Below are positions 1 to 8,349 of a stretch of DNA of 64,000 nt, piece after piece. The notes beneath the pieces are model-generated. The model was not told where the DNA came from, ran no database searches, and saw only the letters and a list, made by a program, of their open reading frames with translations. Positions within the stretch are counted from its first letter, which is position 1, and the number at the start of each line of letters is the position of its first letter. Origin of the DNA: Caballeronia sp. LZ062 (GTDB lineage Bacteria > Pseudomonadota > Gammaproteobacteria > Burkholderiales > Burkholderiaceae). The position numbers and the translations under genes are program-made. The DNA is taken from positions 1,054,001-1,118,000 of the forward strand of contig NZ_JARTWB010000002.1 in the NCBI RefSeq assembly GCF_031450785.1, read 5' to 3'.

Positions 1-1095
1 ACTGGCGTCGAGCAATGGCTGCGCGAAACACCGAACGTCACGGTGTTCAAAGGGCACGCGCGGTTCACGGGCCCGCACGCGCTGGAAATCGAAGGGCGCG
101 ACGGCAAGACAGAAGACATCGATGCCGGCATGATCTTCATTAACACCGGCACACGCGCCGCGGTGCCGGCTATCGACGGTCTCGACAGCATTTCGTATCT
201 CACCAATGCCACGGTTCTCGAACTGACCGAAGTGCCCGAGCATCTCGTGATCGTCGGCGCCAGCTATATCGCGCTCGAGTTCGGGCAGATGTTCCGCCGC
301 TTCGGCAGCCGCGTCACGCTGCTCGTTCGCGGCGAGCGCATTCTGACGCGCGAGGACGCGGACATCGCCCGGGGGATACAGGACGTGCTCGCACGCGATG
401 GCATCGAATTTCGCTTTGGCGCCAAGCCGCAGCGCGTCGAGCGGATGAACGACGGCGTGCGCATTTCGTTGGGTCACGAATCCATCGACGCGTCGCATCT
501 GCTCTTTGCGACGGGACGCACGCCGAATACCGACGATCTCGGACTCGACCGGGCGGGCATCGATGTGAACGCGCATGGACTGATCGACGTGGACGGCCAG
601 TTGCGCACGAAAGTGGACGGCGTCTGGGCGATCGGCGACGTGAACGGGCGGGGCGCCTTCACGCATACCTCGTGGAACGATTACGAAATCGTCGCGGCCA
701 ATTTGCTCGATGGCGAGTCACGCAGCGTCGATACGCGCATCATGACGTATGCGGTGTTCGTCGATCCGCCGTTCGCGCGCGTTGGCATGAGCGAGGAAGA
801 CGTGAGACGGGACGGCCGCGACGCGCTTATTGCAACGATGCCGATGTCGCGCGTCGGGCGTGCGCGCGAGCGCGGCGAAACGGACGGCTTCATGAAGGCG
901 CTCGTCGATGCGAAGACGCAGCGTATTCTCGGCGCGGCGATCTTCGGCATCGAGGGCGACGAGGTGATCCACACGTTCGTCGACATCATGAATGCCGACG
1001 CACCGTACACCACGCTGCAACGCGCGATGCACGTCCATCCGACGGTGAGCGAACTGGTGCCGACGTTGTTGGGCGGTCTTAAGCCGCTCGATTGA
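1..1095 (+). CDS. FAD/NAD-dependent pyridine nucleotide-disulfide oxidoreductase, mercuric-reductase-like (5' truncated by window)
   Basis: This is the C-terminal two thirds of a class I flavoprotein disulfide reductase of the lipoamide dehydrogenase/mercuric reductase family. The frame is open from base 1, so the FAD-binding N-terminus and any redox-active CxxxxC lie upstream of the window. Visible are the NAD(P)-binding Rossmann region (VIVGASYIALEFGQMFRRFG), the second FAD-binding motif (VWAIGDVNGRGAF) and the dimerisation domain ending in HVHPTVSEL, the His-Glu pair typical of the family. The substrate cannot be inferred without the N-terminus. Its last ~105 bp, including the segment coding MNADAPYTTLQRAM, are the apparent founder of the tandem array that follows. 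Confidence 0.9.
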   Translation, partial: TGVEQWLRETPNVTVFKGHARFTGPHALEIEGRDGKTEDIDAGMIFINTGTRAAVPAIDGLDSISYLTNATVLELTEVPEHLVIVGASYIALEFGQMFRRFGSRVTLLVRGERILTREDADIARGIQDVLARDGIEFRFGAKPQRVERMNDGVRISLGHESIDASHLLFATGRTPNTDDLGLDRAGIDVNAHGLIDVDGQLRTKVDGVWAIGDVNGRGAFTHTSWNDYEIVAANLLDGESRSVDTRIMTYAVFVDPPFARVGMSEEDVRRDGRDALIATMPMSRVGRARERGETDGFMKALVDAKTQRILGAAIFGIEGDEVIHTFVDIMNADAPYTTLQRAMHVHPTVSELVPTLLGGLKPLD

Positions 1096-1124
1096 CCGGA
1101 GCGGTCGCGTTCGCAAGTTCAGCG

Positions 1125-2112
1125 CGACGGCATTTTGAATGCCAAGGCGCCGTAAGTGACGCTACAACGCGCGATGCGGTCATGCGACCGTGAGCAAGCA
1201 GGTGCTGCCATTGTTTCGCGCGGGAAGCGCCTGCATTCGCTGCGCTTTATTCGCAATGCGACGGTATTTGGAATGCCGACGCGCCGTAGACCGCGCTACG
1301 GCGCGCAACGCAGGTCAATGCGACTGAGCGGGTGGGACCCAACCTTCCTTCGCGCGAAAGTGGACTGCGTCGGGTGCGTTTCACTCGCGGAGCGACCGCA
1401 TTATGAATACCGACGCGCCGTACCGAACCCTACAACGCGCCATGCACGTTCTGTCGACGGTGAACAAGTCGATGCCTCTGTTGTTTCGCGGAAGTGTCTG
1501 CGCCGGCTGCGTCTCACTTACGGAGCGACGGCATTATGAATACCGACGCGCCGTATAGAGCGCCATGCACGTTCATTCGACGGTGCACAAGTCTATGCCG
1601 CGGTTGTTTCGCGCGGTGTCTGCGCCGGAGCGTCGCACTCGCGCAGCGACGGCATTATGAATACCGACGCGCCGTAGATCACACTACAGCGCGCCATGCA
1701 GGTCAATGCGCGGGTAAACGGGCGGCTGCCGACCTTCATTCGCGTCAAAGTGTCCGCGCTCGCGGCTCCTCACTTCCAAAGCGATGGCGTTATGAACGCC
1801 GACACGCCGTACCAGGCTGCAGCACGCGCGGTGCGTTTACTCGGCGCAGAGCGAGCCGGTGCCAACCTTGTTGGGCGATTCAAAGCGGCCGAGATAACCG
1901 CACCCGCGGCGTTTGCATGTTCGACGCAACGGCATGATGAATTACACCGTGCCACGCCGTGCCGACGATATCTGGCGATGCACGAGCCGCTGACATAGCC
2001 GCCTGTTCGCCGCGCTGGGATTCTGAATGCCAACGCACCGTACACCGCATTCCAAAGCGTCGTATGACGGTGTGCCACCCGATGCCGACTTCGTCGGACG
2101 CTCTCGAAACCA
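1125..2112. repeat. Degenerate ~134-bp tandem array derived from the 3' end of the upstream flavoprotein gene
   Basis: The ~1-kb spacer contains about eight diverged head-to-tail copies of a unit that begins inside the preceding gene. The best-conserved box reads approximately ATGAATACCGACGCGCCGTA. Its AAT triplet lies at 991 in the gene and then at 1138, 1272, 1406, 1539, 1660, 1795 (AAC), 1940 and 2026. That gives spacings of 147, 134, 134, 133, 121, 135, 145 and 86 bp. Each unit continues with echoes of the gene's ATGCACGTCCATCCGACGGT and CCGACGTTGTTGGGCGG stretches and of ~40 bp beyond the stop codon. Several copies carry TAA or TAG where the gene has a Tyr codon, so the copies are not coding. 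No gene is called here; the open frames across it are by-products of the repeat. Confidence 0.85.
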
Positions 2113-2125
2113 CCAAGCCGCGTCC

Positions 2126-3364
2126 TCACGCTTCGACGGGCGGCTTCTGCACCTTCGCCGCGACTGCCGCGCCTCGCGTTTCCGGCATTGCGAGCCAGAC
2201 GAGCGCCACCGCGATGGCGCCCGCTGCCGCCAGCCCGAAGAAGCTCATCGCCGTGCCGAAGCGGTCGGCCGCGAAGCCCGCCGCCGCCGTCGAAAGCGTC
2301 GCGCCGACGCCGGCCGCCAGGCCGAAGAAACCGATCGTCAGGTTGTAGTGTCCGCGGCCGCCCGCAACATCGGCGGCGATGAGCGGCAGCATCACGCCGA
2401 ACACGGCCGCGCTGATGCCGTCGAGCATCTGCACCGGCACGAGCAGATACGGACTGCTCACGCCAGCGAAGAGCAACGCGCGCAACGGCAACGCACAGAA
2501 GCCCAGAATCAGCACCGGTCGGCGCCCCCAGTTCTGCGCCTGTCGCCCGACCCAGGGCGAGAGCGCCGCCACGATGAACTGAGGCACGATGATGCACGCC
2601 GCGATCACGAGTTGAACGTTGTCGCCCATGTGCGCCGTGACTTCGCCCGCGGCGAGATTGAGCATCGCCGCGTTCGAAAGGTGGAACAGCACGACACACG
2701 CCGCGAAGATGAGCAGACGCTTGTCCTTCAGCAGTTCGCGCAAGGATTCGCGCTCTTCGCCCTCGTGAGTCAGCTTCGGCTCGCCCGGCGGTGCACGCGG
2801 CACGACGGGCGGCGCATCGTAATGAATCATGCGCAGCGCGACGATGGCGGGCAGCGCGAGCGCCGCCGTCAAAAAGAACACCGAGCGCAGGGACAGATAT
2901 TCGCCGAACGCCCCCATCAGCGCCGCCGTGAGCGCGCTGCCGATGGACGCCCAGCGCGCGTTGCGCCCGAGCCGGTCGCCGAGATCGGCGCGCGCGACGA
3001 GCGCAACCGAGATCGCGGCCATCGCCGGAACCAGCATGCAGCTCGCGAAGCCGTGCAGCACTTCCGCCGCGAACACGGGAACGAACGTGGGGCTCGCGGC
3101 GAGCAACAGCGCGCTCGCGATGATCGCGACGATCGCCGAAAGGGCCGCGAATTTCTTGTTGCGCATGGCGTCGACGAGCGCGCCCGCGGGAAGCTGGCTC
3201 GCCATCGCGCTGATCGTGCCGACCGACAGCATCAGGCCGATCTCGCCCTGCGTCCATTTGTTGGCCGCGAGGTACGAAGCGATGAACGGGCCGAAGCCGG
3301 TCTGCACGTTGGCGACGAAGAAGTTGAGCCAGTCGAGCGCGCGCAGACTGCGTGCAATTACCAT
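2126..3364 (-). CDS. MFS transporter
   Basis: A 412-residue polytopic inner-membrane protein with the hydrophobic profile of a 12-helix major facilitator. The N-terminal half contains FGPFIASYLAANKWTQGEIG and a loop with QLPAGALVDAMRNKK that resembles the MFS helix 2-3 signature. A long basic/acidic central loop (about residues 180-225, rich in P, E and R) separates the two six-helix halves. Substrate is unknown. The gene is transcribed toward the flavoprotein repeat array and ends 14 bp from its last recognisable copy. It is separated from the upstream PRC-barrel lipoprotein gene by only ~30 bp, so the two may be co-transcribed. Confidence 0.85.
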   Translation of the reverse strand: MVIARSLRALDWLNFFVANVQTGFGPFIASYLAANKWTQGEIGLMLSVGTISAMASQLPAGALVDAMRNKKFAALSAIVAIIASALLLAASPTFVPVFAAEVLHGFASCMLVPAMAAISVALVARADLGDRLGRNARWASIGSALTAALMGAFGEYLSLRSVFFLTAALALPAIVALRMIHYDAPPVVPRAPPGEPKLTHEGEERESLRELLKDKRLLIFAACVVLFHLSNAAMLNLAAGEVTAHMGDNVQLVIAACIIVPQFIVAALSPWVGRQAQNWGRRPVLILGFCALPLRALLFAGVSSPYLLVPVQMLDGISAAVFGVMLPLIAADVAGGRGHYNLTIGFFGLAAGVGATLSTAAAGFAADRFGTAMSFFGLAAAGAIAVALVWLAMPETRGAAVAAKVQKPPVEA

Positions 3365-3395
3365 GTCGTGAATCGGTTATCCATGTCGTGATCCG

Positions 3396-4475
3396 TTATC
3401 GGGCGGGGCGCGCGCCGGACGACGGCATCTGCGCCGCGACCGGGCCGGAGGCCGTCGTGCCGCCCGACGTACCGGAGCCCGCGCCGGCCGCCGCCGCGCC
3501 GCTCGCTCCAGCCGCGCCCGCCGACGAAGCCGGCGCAGCAACGACGGGCGACACGATCTTGATTGGCTGCTCGGGCGCGTAGGTAGGCGCGGCTTTCAGT
3601 TGCGCGTCGTTGAAATCCATTTGTAGCGAAAGCTGCTTGTTGCGCGACACCACCTGCAGATCGCCCCAGTTCACCGCGACGTGGCGCTTTTCCGCGGCGA
3701 GCGAGCTGGACAGATCGACGACAAGCGCCTGCGGCTGCGCCTGGGAATCGACGAGCACGTCCACCACACGGCCGATGCGCGCGCCGTTTTTCTGCGTCAC
3801 CGTCGAATCGACGAGCTGCATGAAGTTCGACGGCGCGTCGTTGACGGGCTGCGGCTTGGGCACCGGGTCCGCCGCCGGCTTGCCCTTCGCGGGCGGCGGC
3901 GGTGGCAGGAAGGTGATCGGCGCGGTCTTCGAATTCGGCATGAAGCGGAACGCCGTCCACGGGAAGTTGACCTTGCGGTCGCCGATGCCCATGAAGCCCG
4001 ACAGGTTGACCATCAGCAGCTTCGGTTTCGCCGACGTATCGACGTACAGATCGACCGCCCGGCCGACCACCTTGCCTTCGGGACGCTGCACCTCGGCATC
4101 GAGCACGCCGTGAAGCTGGTCGTGCTGCATGAGGCGCGTCGAGATGATCTGCGGCGGAGGCGGCGGCTCGGGCGGCTCCGGCGGCGGCGTCACGACCGGC
4201 TCCGGCGGCTTGGGCTTCACGACGCGGCGCTTCGGCTTGGGTGCGGGCGCGGGTTTCGCGGCGGAGGCGGGCTCGGGCACGGCGACCAAGGGCGCGGGCT
4301 CTTCCGGCTCGGTGGATTCGGTCTCGCTCGGCCCCGGAATATACGAGTGCTCGACAATAGGCGCGGGCGTCTGCTGCTGGAAGACGCTGCACGCCGACAG
4401 GCTGCACGCGCCGAGCACGACCAGAACGGTGGATGGCCGCAGCGCGCGCACGCGGCTCGTGACCGCAAGCTTCAT
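3396..4475 (-). CDS. PRC-barrel domain lipoprotein with proline-rich linker
   Basis: From the ATG at 4475 the product has a lipoprotein signal peptide (basic N-terminus, then VLVVLGACSLSAC, Cys being the acylation site). It is followed by a Pro/Glu/Ala/Lys-rich linker and two related PRC-barrel-like units. The first contains GKVVGRAVDLYVDTSAKPK and the second ARIGRVVDVLVDSQAQPQ. The tail is Ala/Gly/Ser-rich. PRC-barrels are small beta modules found in photosynthetic reaction centre H subunits and in RNA-processing and stress proteins; the role here is unknown. An in-frame ATG at 4604 has a better Shine-Dalgarno (GGAG, 8-nt spacing) and would add 43 hydrophobic residues, burying the lipobox. 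I prefer 4475 because of the lipobox, but the start is genuinely ambiguous. Confidence 0.75.
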   Translation of the reverse strand: MKLAVTSRVRALRPSTVLVVLGACSLSACSVFQQQTPAPIVEHSYIPGPSETESTEPEEPAPLVAVPEPASAAKPAPAPKPKRRVVKPKPPEPVVTPPPEPPEPPPPPQIISTRLMQHDQLHGVLDAEVQRPEGKVVGRAVDLYVDTSAKPKLLMVNLSGFMGIGDRKVNFPWTAFRFMPNSKTAPITFLPPPPPAKGKPAADPVPKPQPVNDAPSNFMQLVDSTVTQKNGARIGRVVDVLVDSQAQPQALVVDLSSSLAAEKRHVAVNWGDLQVVSRNKQLSLQMDFNDAQLKAAPTYAPEQPIKIVSPVVAAPASSAGAAGASGAAAAGAGSGTSGGTTASGPVAAQMPSSGARPAR

Positions 4476-4695
4476 GACCGCGAACATCAGCGCGAAGAAC
4501 GGCGCGAAGAACGGCGCCGCCGCGCGCCCGATCGAAAACGCCAGCACGAAGACGGCCGCGCCGACCGGCGACGCATCGCCCCGATGCGAGATACCGCCTG
4601 CCATCACAAACGCTCCATGTGTCCGGGCCGCCTTCCTGGTTCTGTTCGTGTCGATGGACGCGCTCTGCGCCTGCGTCCCTGTTCGTGCGACGCGC

Positions 4696-5250
4696 TCATG
4701 CGCCGGGCGCCGCCGGTTTGCCCGCGAGTCGCGCCGCCGTATCGGGAGCGCCCATTCTCGCGGCGGCTTCGCGCGCGGACAAGCCGCCCTGATCGCGCGC
4801 GTCCGGATTCGCGCCGCGCGCGATCAGCAAATCCAGAATCTCGACGCGGTTGAACATGGCGGCGATCATCAGCGCGGTTCGGCCATCGGGCGATGCGCCT
4901 TCGACATCCGCGCCGTGGTCGAGCAGCGTCTGCACGACGTCGACGAAGCCCTTGAACGCGGCGCCGGCAATCGGCGTCTGGCCGTTGTCGTTGCGCATGT
5001 CGGGATCGGCCTTGTGTTCGAGCAGCACGCGCACCGCGTCGGCGTGGCCGTGATAGCTCGCGAGCATGACGAGGCTGTCGCCCTTGTCGTTGCGCAGGTT
5101 GGGCGGCAGGCCCTTGTTCAGCCAGGCATCGAGCAGGGCGGCATCGCCCCGGCGCGCAGCGTTGAAGACTTCGTTCGCGAACGCGATGGTCTCTTCGTCC
5201 GGGCCTTCGCGCGCCGGTTCGGGCGGGTTGTGATCTGAGTCCTGCTGCAT
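4696..5250 (-). CDS. Ankyrin repeat protein
   Basis: A 184-residue soluble protein built of ankyrin repeats. Successive units are recognisable by GDSLVMLASYHGHADAVRVL, GQTPIAGAAFKGFVDVVQTL and GRTALMIAAMFNRVEILDLL, each followed by a G-A-(D/N)-P turn. A degenerate fourth cap contains GGLSAREAAARMG. There is no signal peptide. Ankyrin repeats mediate protein-protein contacts, and this stand-alone type is common in Burkholderiaceae, where it often accompanies catalases or lipoproteins; the partner is not evident here. The start at 5250 is chosen because GGAG lies 6 nt upstream. The longer open frame to 5379 has no ribosome site. Confidence 0.85.
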   Translation of the reverse strand: MQQDSDHNPPEPAREGPDEETIAFANEVFNAARRGDAALLDAWLNKGLPPNLRNDKGDSLVMLASYHGHADAVRVLLEHKADPDMRNDNGQTPIAGAAFKGFVDVVQTLLDHGADVEGASPDGRTALMIAAMFNRVEILDLLIARGANPDARDQGGLSAREAAARMGAPDTAARLAGKPAAPGA

Positions 5251-5551
5251 GTTTCGCTCCGTGTCGGACGCTCGGAAGGCGCCGTTTGTCGTGATGCATT
5301 CGATGCTGCGATCGCGCTCGTTCTTGCCTTGTATCGCGTGCTTTTGTGTTGCGCGCGCCGGATCATCGGCAGCATACACAGGTTTGATGATGCGCCGCGT
5401 TTGGGGTCGTTTTCGACTTCTTCGTACGCGATGGTCAGCGCCGGCAGCACGTTCCGCGCCACGGCCTGGCGCGGCTTGCCACCGCTTGACGGCCCGGCAC
5501 GCGCGCCCTTAGTCTCGAAGCGACCCATCATCATCTGCACAGCCCACCGCG
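5251..5551. other. Intergenic region between divergent ankyrin and methyltransferase genes
   Basis: About 300 bp holding the divergent start regions of the ankyrin gene (minus) and the DUF938 gene (plus). I see no convincing ORF with a ribosome site, no repeat and no clear terminator. Confidence 0.5.
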
Positions 5552-6184
5552 ATGCAAGCGCCAATCCGTACCGATGCCACCGTGCGCCGCCGCGCGCCCG
5601 CCGCCGAACGCAACCGCGACGCGATTCTAACGGTCCTCGCACGCGTGCTGCCGCCGCGCGGCGTGGTGCTGGAGATCGCGAGCGGCACCGGCCAGCATGC
5701 GGTGCACTGCGCGGCGGCGCTGCCGCAGATCGTCTGGCAACCGAGCGATTCCGACGCCGCCGCGCGCGACTCCATTGCCGCGTGGCGCGCCTACGCGGGC
5801 CTCGCCAACCTTGCCGAGCCACTGGCCCTCGACGTGACGCAGAACGACTGGGGCACCGGCGAAGTGGCGGGCATCGTGTGCATCAACATGATCCACATCG
5901 CGCCGTGGGAAGCCGCCGAGGCGCTTTTTCGCGGCGCGGCAGGGCGTCTGGCTGCGGGGGGCGTACTGTACCTGTACGGACCGTATCGGCGCAACGGGGC
6001 GCACACCGCGCCGAGCAACGAAGCATTCGATGCACAGTTGCGCGCCACCGATTCGCGCTGGGGCGTGCGCGACATGGAAGCCGTCGAAGCGCTCGGGCGG
6101 GAGGCGCGATTCACGCTCGCCGAAGCCGTGCCGATGCCGGCGAACAACTTCAGCCTCGTATTCGTCAAGGACGGCGACTCGTAG
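5552..6184 (+). CDS. DUF938 family class I SAM-dependent methyltransferase
   Basis: A 210-residue protein matching the DUF938 family, stand-alone Rossmann-fold methyltransferase-like proteins of unknown substrate. Motif I (VVLEIASGTGQHAVH, about residues 39-53) binds S-adenosylmethionine. The acidic motif II region (WQPSDSD), VVCIN-like motif IV (GIVCINMIHIAPWEA) and the family string YLYGPYRRNGAHTAPSNEAF are all present. Length agrees with the family (~205-220 aa). No substrate can be assigned from sequence. It is followed by a Rieske oxygenase on the same strand after ~165 bp, so co-regulation is possible but not demonstrated. Confidence 0.85.
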   Translation: MQAPIRTDATVRRRAPAAERNRDAILTVLARVLPPRGVVLEIASGTGQHAVHCAAALPQIVWQPSDSDAAARDSIAAWRAYAGLANLAEPLALDVTQNDWGTGEVAGIVCINMIHIAPWEAAEALFRGAAGRLAAGGVLYLYGPYRRNGAHTAPSNEAFDAQLRATDSRWGVRDMEAVEALGREARFTLAEAVPMPANNFSLVFVKDGDS

Positions 6185-6350
6185 GCGCACGCCGTCCTCG
6201 CTGCGACGTGCCGCCGCGTGCTCTTCCGCGCGCGCCGAAATACGCATCGCCGTGTAGACTGCGGAAGTCGTTTATGTGTCTTTTTGCGTCGTTTTTTGCG
6301 CCGCCCTGACAGGCGCGTCACCCGATGTCCCTCTACCGGAGGCGTTCTAC

Positions 6351-7508
6351 ATGCACGCAGCGTTGCCGCAAGGCGATGAGGATGCCGTTTCAACCGATGC
6401 GCCGGGAAGCCCGCGCGATTTGCGCCGCATCGACATCCATCCCGATCACTGGTATCCGCTCGCGTGGTCGGGCGAAGTGAAGCGCGGTAAGGCGCACGCG
6501 GTGCGCTTCGCGGGCGATCCGATCGTGCTGGTGCGCACGGACTCGGGCAACGTGTTTGCGCTCGAAGACCGCTGCGCGCATCGGCAGGTGCCGCTTTCGG
6601 CGGGCGTCGTCGACGGCGAATCCATTCGCTGCTGCTATCACGGCTGGACCTACGACTGCACCGGCCGCTGTACCGACATTCCCTATCTCGGCCGCGAGCG
6701 TCTGCCCAACGGCGTGCGCGCGTATCCGTGCCGCGAGGAAGCGGGGCTCGTTTTCGTCTTCACGGGCGACCCGCAGCGTGCCGCCACCGCCAAGTTTCCG
6801 TCGCTCGTGAGCGCCACGGACAAAGCGTACAAGACGCGCCGCTTCGGCCGGGAAGTGAAGTGCCATTACACGTTCATGCACGAGAACCTGATGGACATGA
6901 ACCATCAGTTCCTGCACAGGCGGCAGATGGGCAGCATGCGGGCGCGTTCGCTCGGGCGTCGGCGGGGGGAGGGCTGGATCGAGGTCGACTATACGTTTGC
7001 GCGCGAGGCGGGCAAGCAGCCGATCGGCGAGGCGCTCGTGTTCGGGCAAAAGCGCGGGGAAAAGCCGGATGCGTCGCAGAAGGACGTGATGACCATCCGC
7101 ACGGACTATCCGTATCAGACGCTCAAGATCCGCACGAAAGACGAGACGATGGTGATGGATTTGTGGATCGCCTACGTGCCGCTCGACGCCGAGCAGCGCA
7201 CCAACCGCACCTTCGGCCTGTTGTCGATCCGCCGCCCGAAAATCTCCGGGTTGCTGGATATCGCGTGGCCGCTGCTCGTGTGGTTCACCGAGCGCATTTT
7301 CAAGGAAGACCGGTGGATCGTGGAGCGCGAGCAGGAAGCGCACGACCGCCAGGGCGCAGACCACAACCACGAAGTCTTTCCGGTCATCAACGAACTGCGC
7401 GCGCTTCTGACGGAGCACGGCGTCCCGCACGGTGCGGCGGCATCGCCTTTGGCCGATGGCCGGCGCGTGCATCGCATCGTGCCCGTGGAGGAATTGCCGG
7501 CGTCGTGA
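6351..7508 (+). CDS. Rieske (2Fe-2S) aromatic ring-hydroxylating oxygenase alpha subunit-like protein
   Basis: A 385-residue Rieske non-haem iron oxygenase. The N-terminal Rieske domain has Cys75-x-His77 and Cys94-x-x-His97 (CAHRQVPLSAG and CCYHGW) binding the 2Fe-2S cluster. The catalytic domain has the mononuclear Fe(II) facial-triad start Asp182-x-x-His185-x3-His189 (ENLMDMNHQFLHRR). Size and layout resemble VanA-type monocomponent demethylases/oxygenases, which need a separate reductase. No reductase or beta subunit is adjacent. The ATG at 6351 is preceded by GGAGG at 8-nt spacing; the longer frame to 6276 is not needed. Substrate is unknown, probably an aromatic or alicyclic compound. 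Confidence 0.88.
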   Translation: MHAALPQGDEDAVSTDAPGSPRDLRRIDIHPDHWYPLAWSGEVKRGKAHAVRFAGDPIVLVRTDSGNVFALEDRCAHRQVPLSAGVVDGESIRCCYHGWTYDCTGRCTDIPYLGRERLPNGVRAYPCREEAGLVFVFTGDPQRAATAKFPSLVSATDKAYKTRRFGREVKCHYTFMHENLMDMNHQFLHRRQMGSMRARSLGRRRGEGWIEVDYTFAREAGKQPIGEALVFGQKRGEKPDASQKDVMTIRTDYPYQTLKIRTKDETMVMDLWIAYVPLDAEQRTNRTFGLLSIRRPKISGLLDIAWPLLVWFTERIFKEDRWIVEREQEAHDRQGADHNHEVFPVINELRALLTEHGVPHGAAASPLADGRRVHRIVPVEELPAS

Positions 7509-7598
7509 CCGCGACACTGCGGCGCGGTGCGACCGGATTGCGGCCATCGCGCGGCGGCGCTATACAGGAAGCGTGCACAGCCACGAAGGCAGACCATC

Positions 7599-7871
7599 AT
7601 GAACGACGACCCGACCGATCCGCGCCCGCTTTCCCCCAATCTCGACGAGGCGCATCCCGACGTCGAGCATTTCGATGCGGCCATCACGCACGTCGATGAA
7701 TCCGTCGCCGCAGGACGAATGGCCGCGGGCGCGGCGAAAGGCATCTTATACAGCCTGATCGAGACGCTCGGCACGCTCGTCGGCGATCCCGATCTGCCTT
7801 CGCACGCCCGTTCCGGCTATGAAGGCCTGCTTGAAACCGCGCGGGAACTGCGCGCGCGTATCGAGCCGTAA
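7599..7871 (+). CDS. Small hypothetical protein
   Basis: A 90-residue soluble acidic protein of no family I recognise. The N-terminal ~30 residues are Pro/Asp-rich and probably disordered. The rest (from DAAITHVDESVAAGRMAAG) looks helical, with a C-terminal amphipathic helix ending in RARIEP. There is no signal peptide or metal motif. It starts ~90 bp after the Rieske gene on the same strand, with a weak AAGG upstream of the ATG, so it may be the last gene of that transcript. The coding assignment rests on codon use and position only. Confidence 0.6.
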   Translation: MNDDPTDPRPLSPNLDEAHPDVEHFDAAITHVDESVAAGRMAAGAAKGILYSLIETLGTLVGDPDLPSHARSGYEGLLETARELRARIEP

Positions 7872-8148
7872 CGTTCTTTGCGCCGGGCTTTCGGACGGGC
7901 GGGCGCGCCGCGCGTCCGCTTACGGCTTGCCTGCGGAAGCGGCCCGCTGCAGGTCCGGCCTTGCGGTGTGCAAAAGCCGTAACGCTGCCCGCGCGCCTTC
8001 GGCGTCATGTTCTCCACGGCGCGCGCTCGCGCGGAACCAACTCCTTCGCGTCTCCCGCTTGAATCCCCGTGCGGCAATCGTCCGAGCCGCTTTCCACTTG
8101 CGAACGCCCGCCGCGCGTTGGATTCGCGTCAGTTTCGTGCCCGGTTGC

Positions 8149-8175
8149 CAAATATTTGCGCGCTAGCAAATACTG
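8149..8175. promoter_or_regulatory. Inverted repeat upstream of the porin gene (possible operator)
   Basis: A perfect 7-bp inverted repeat, TATTTGC (8153-8159) and GCAAATA (8166-8172), flanks a 6-bp GC-rich centre. Partial symmetry extends outward to CCA/TGG. It is AT-rich against a GC-rich background and lies ~175 bp upstream of the porin ATG, in a 478-bp spacer (7872-8349) that has no gene. It could be a regulator-binding site; no regulator is assigned. Confidence 0.4.
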
Positions 8176-8349
8176 GTTAACCACACGGTGAAAAAAAAAA
8201 GACACCAGTGCGCGCGATTCTTTCGGTTTCCATCCGCAAGCCATACACTTGCCAGCGATAAAAGTTGCGCTCGCGGGGCGATTCCGCACCGGTTCCAGCG
8301 TCGACCACGAAGAGTTTCGCTCATACCGCACGAAGCAAGAGGAGAAGAA

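Noticed and set aside
1770..3257. Long minus-strand frame spanning the repeat array and the MFS gene
   Set aside because: Wrong frame of the transporter with Arg/Ala-rich translation; openness in the array is a by-product of repetition.
2027..3391. Long plus-strand open frame (about 450 codons) opposite the MFS transporter gene
   Set aside because: It is the high-GC antisense shadow of the transporter: Arg/His/Asp-rich, no family resemblance, no ribosome site.
7864..8012. Possible fourth 3'-end echo: AGCCGTAACG at the end of the gene at 7599-7871 recurs about 110 bp downstream
   Set aside because: Only ~33 bp of ~70% similarity with no further copies; too short to distinguish from chance in GC-rich DNA.
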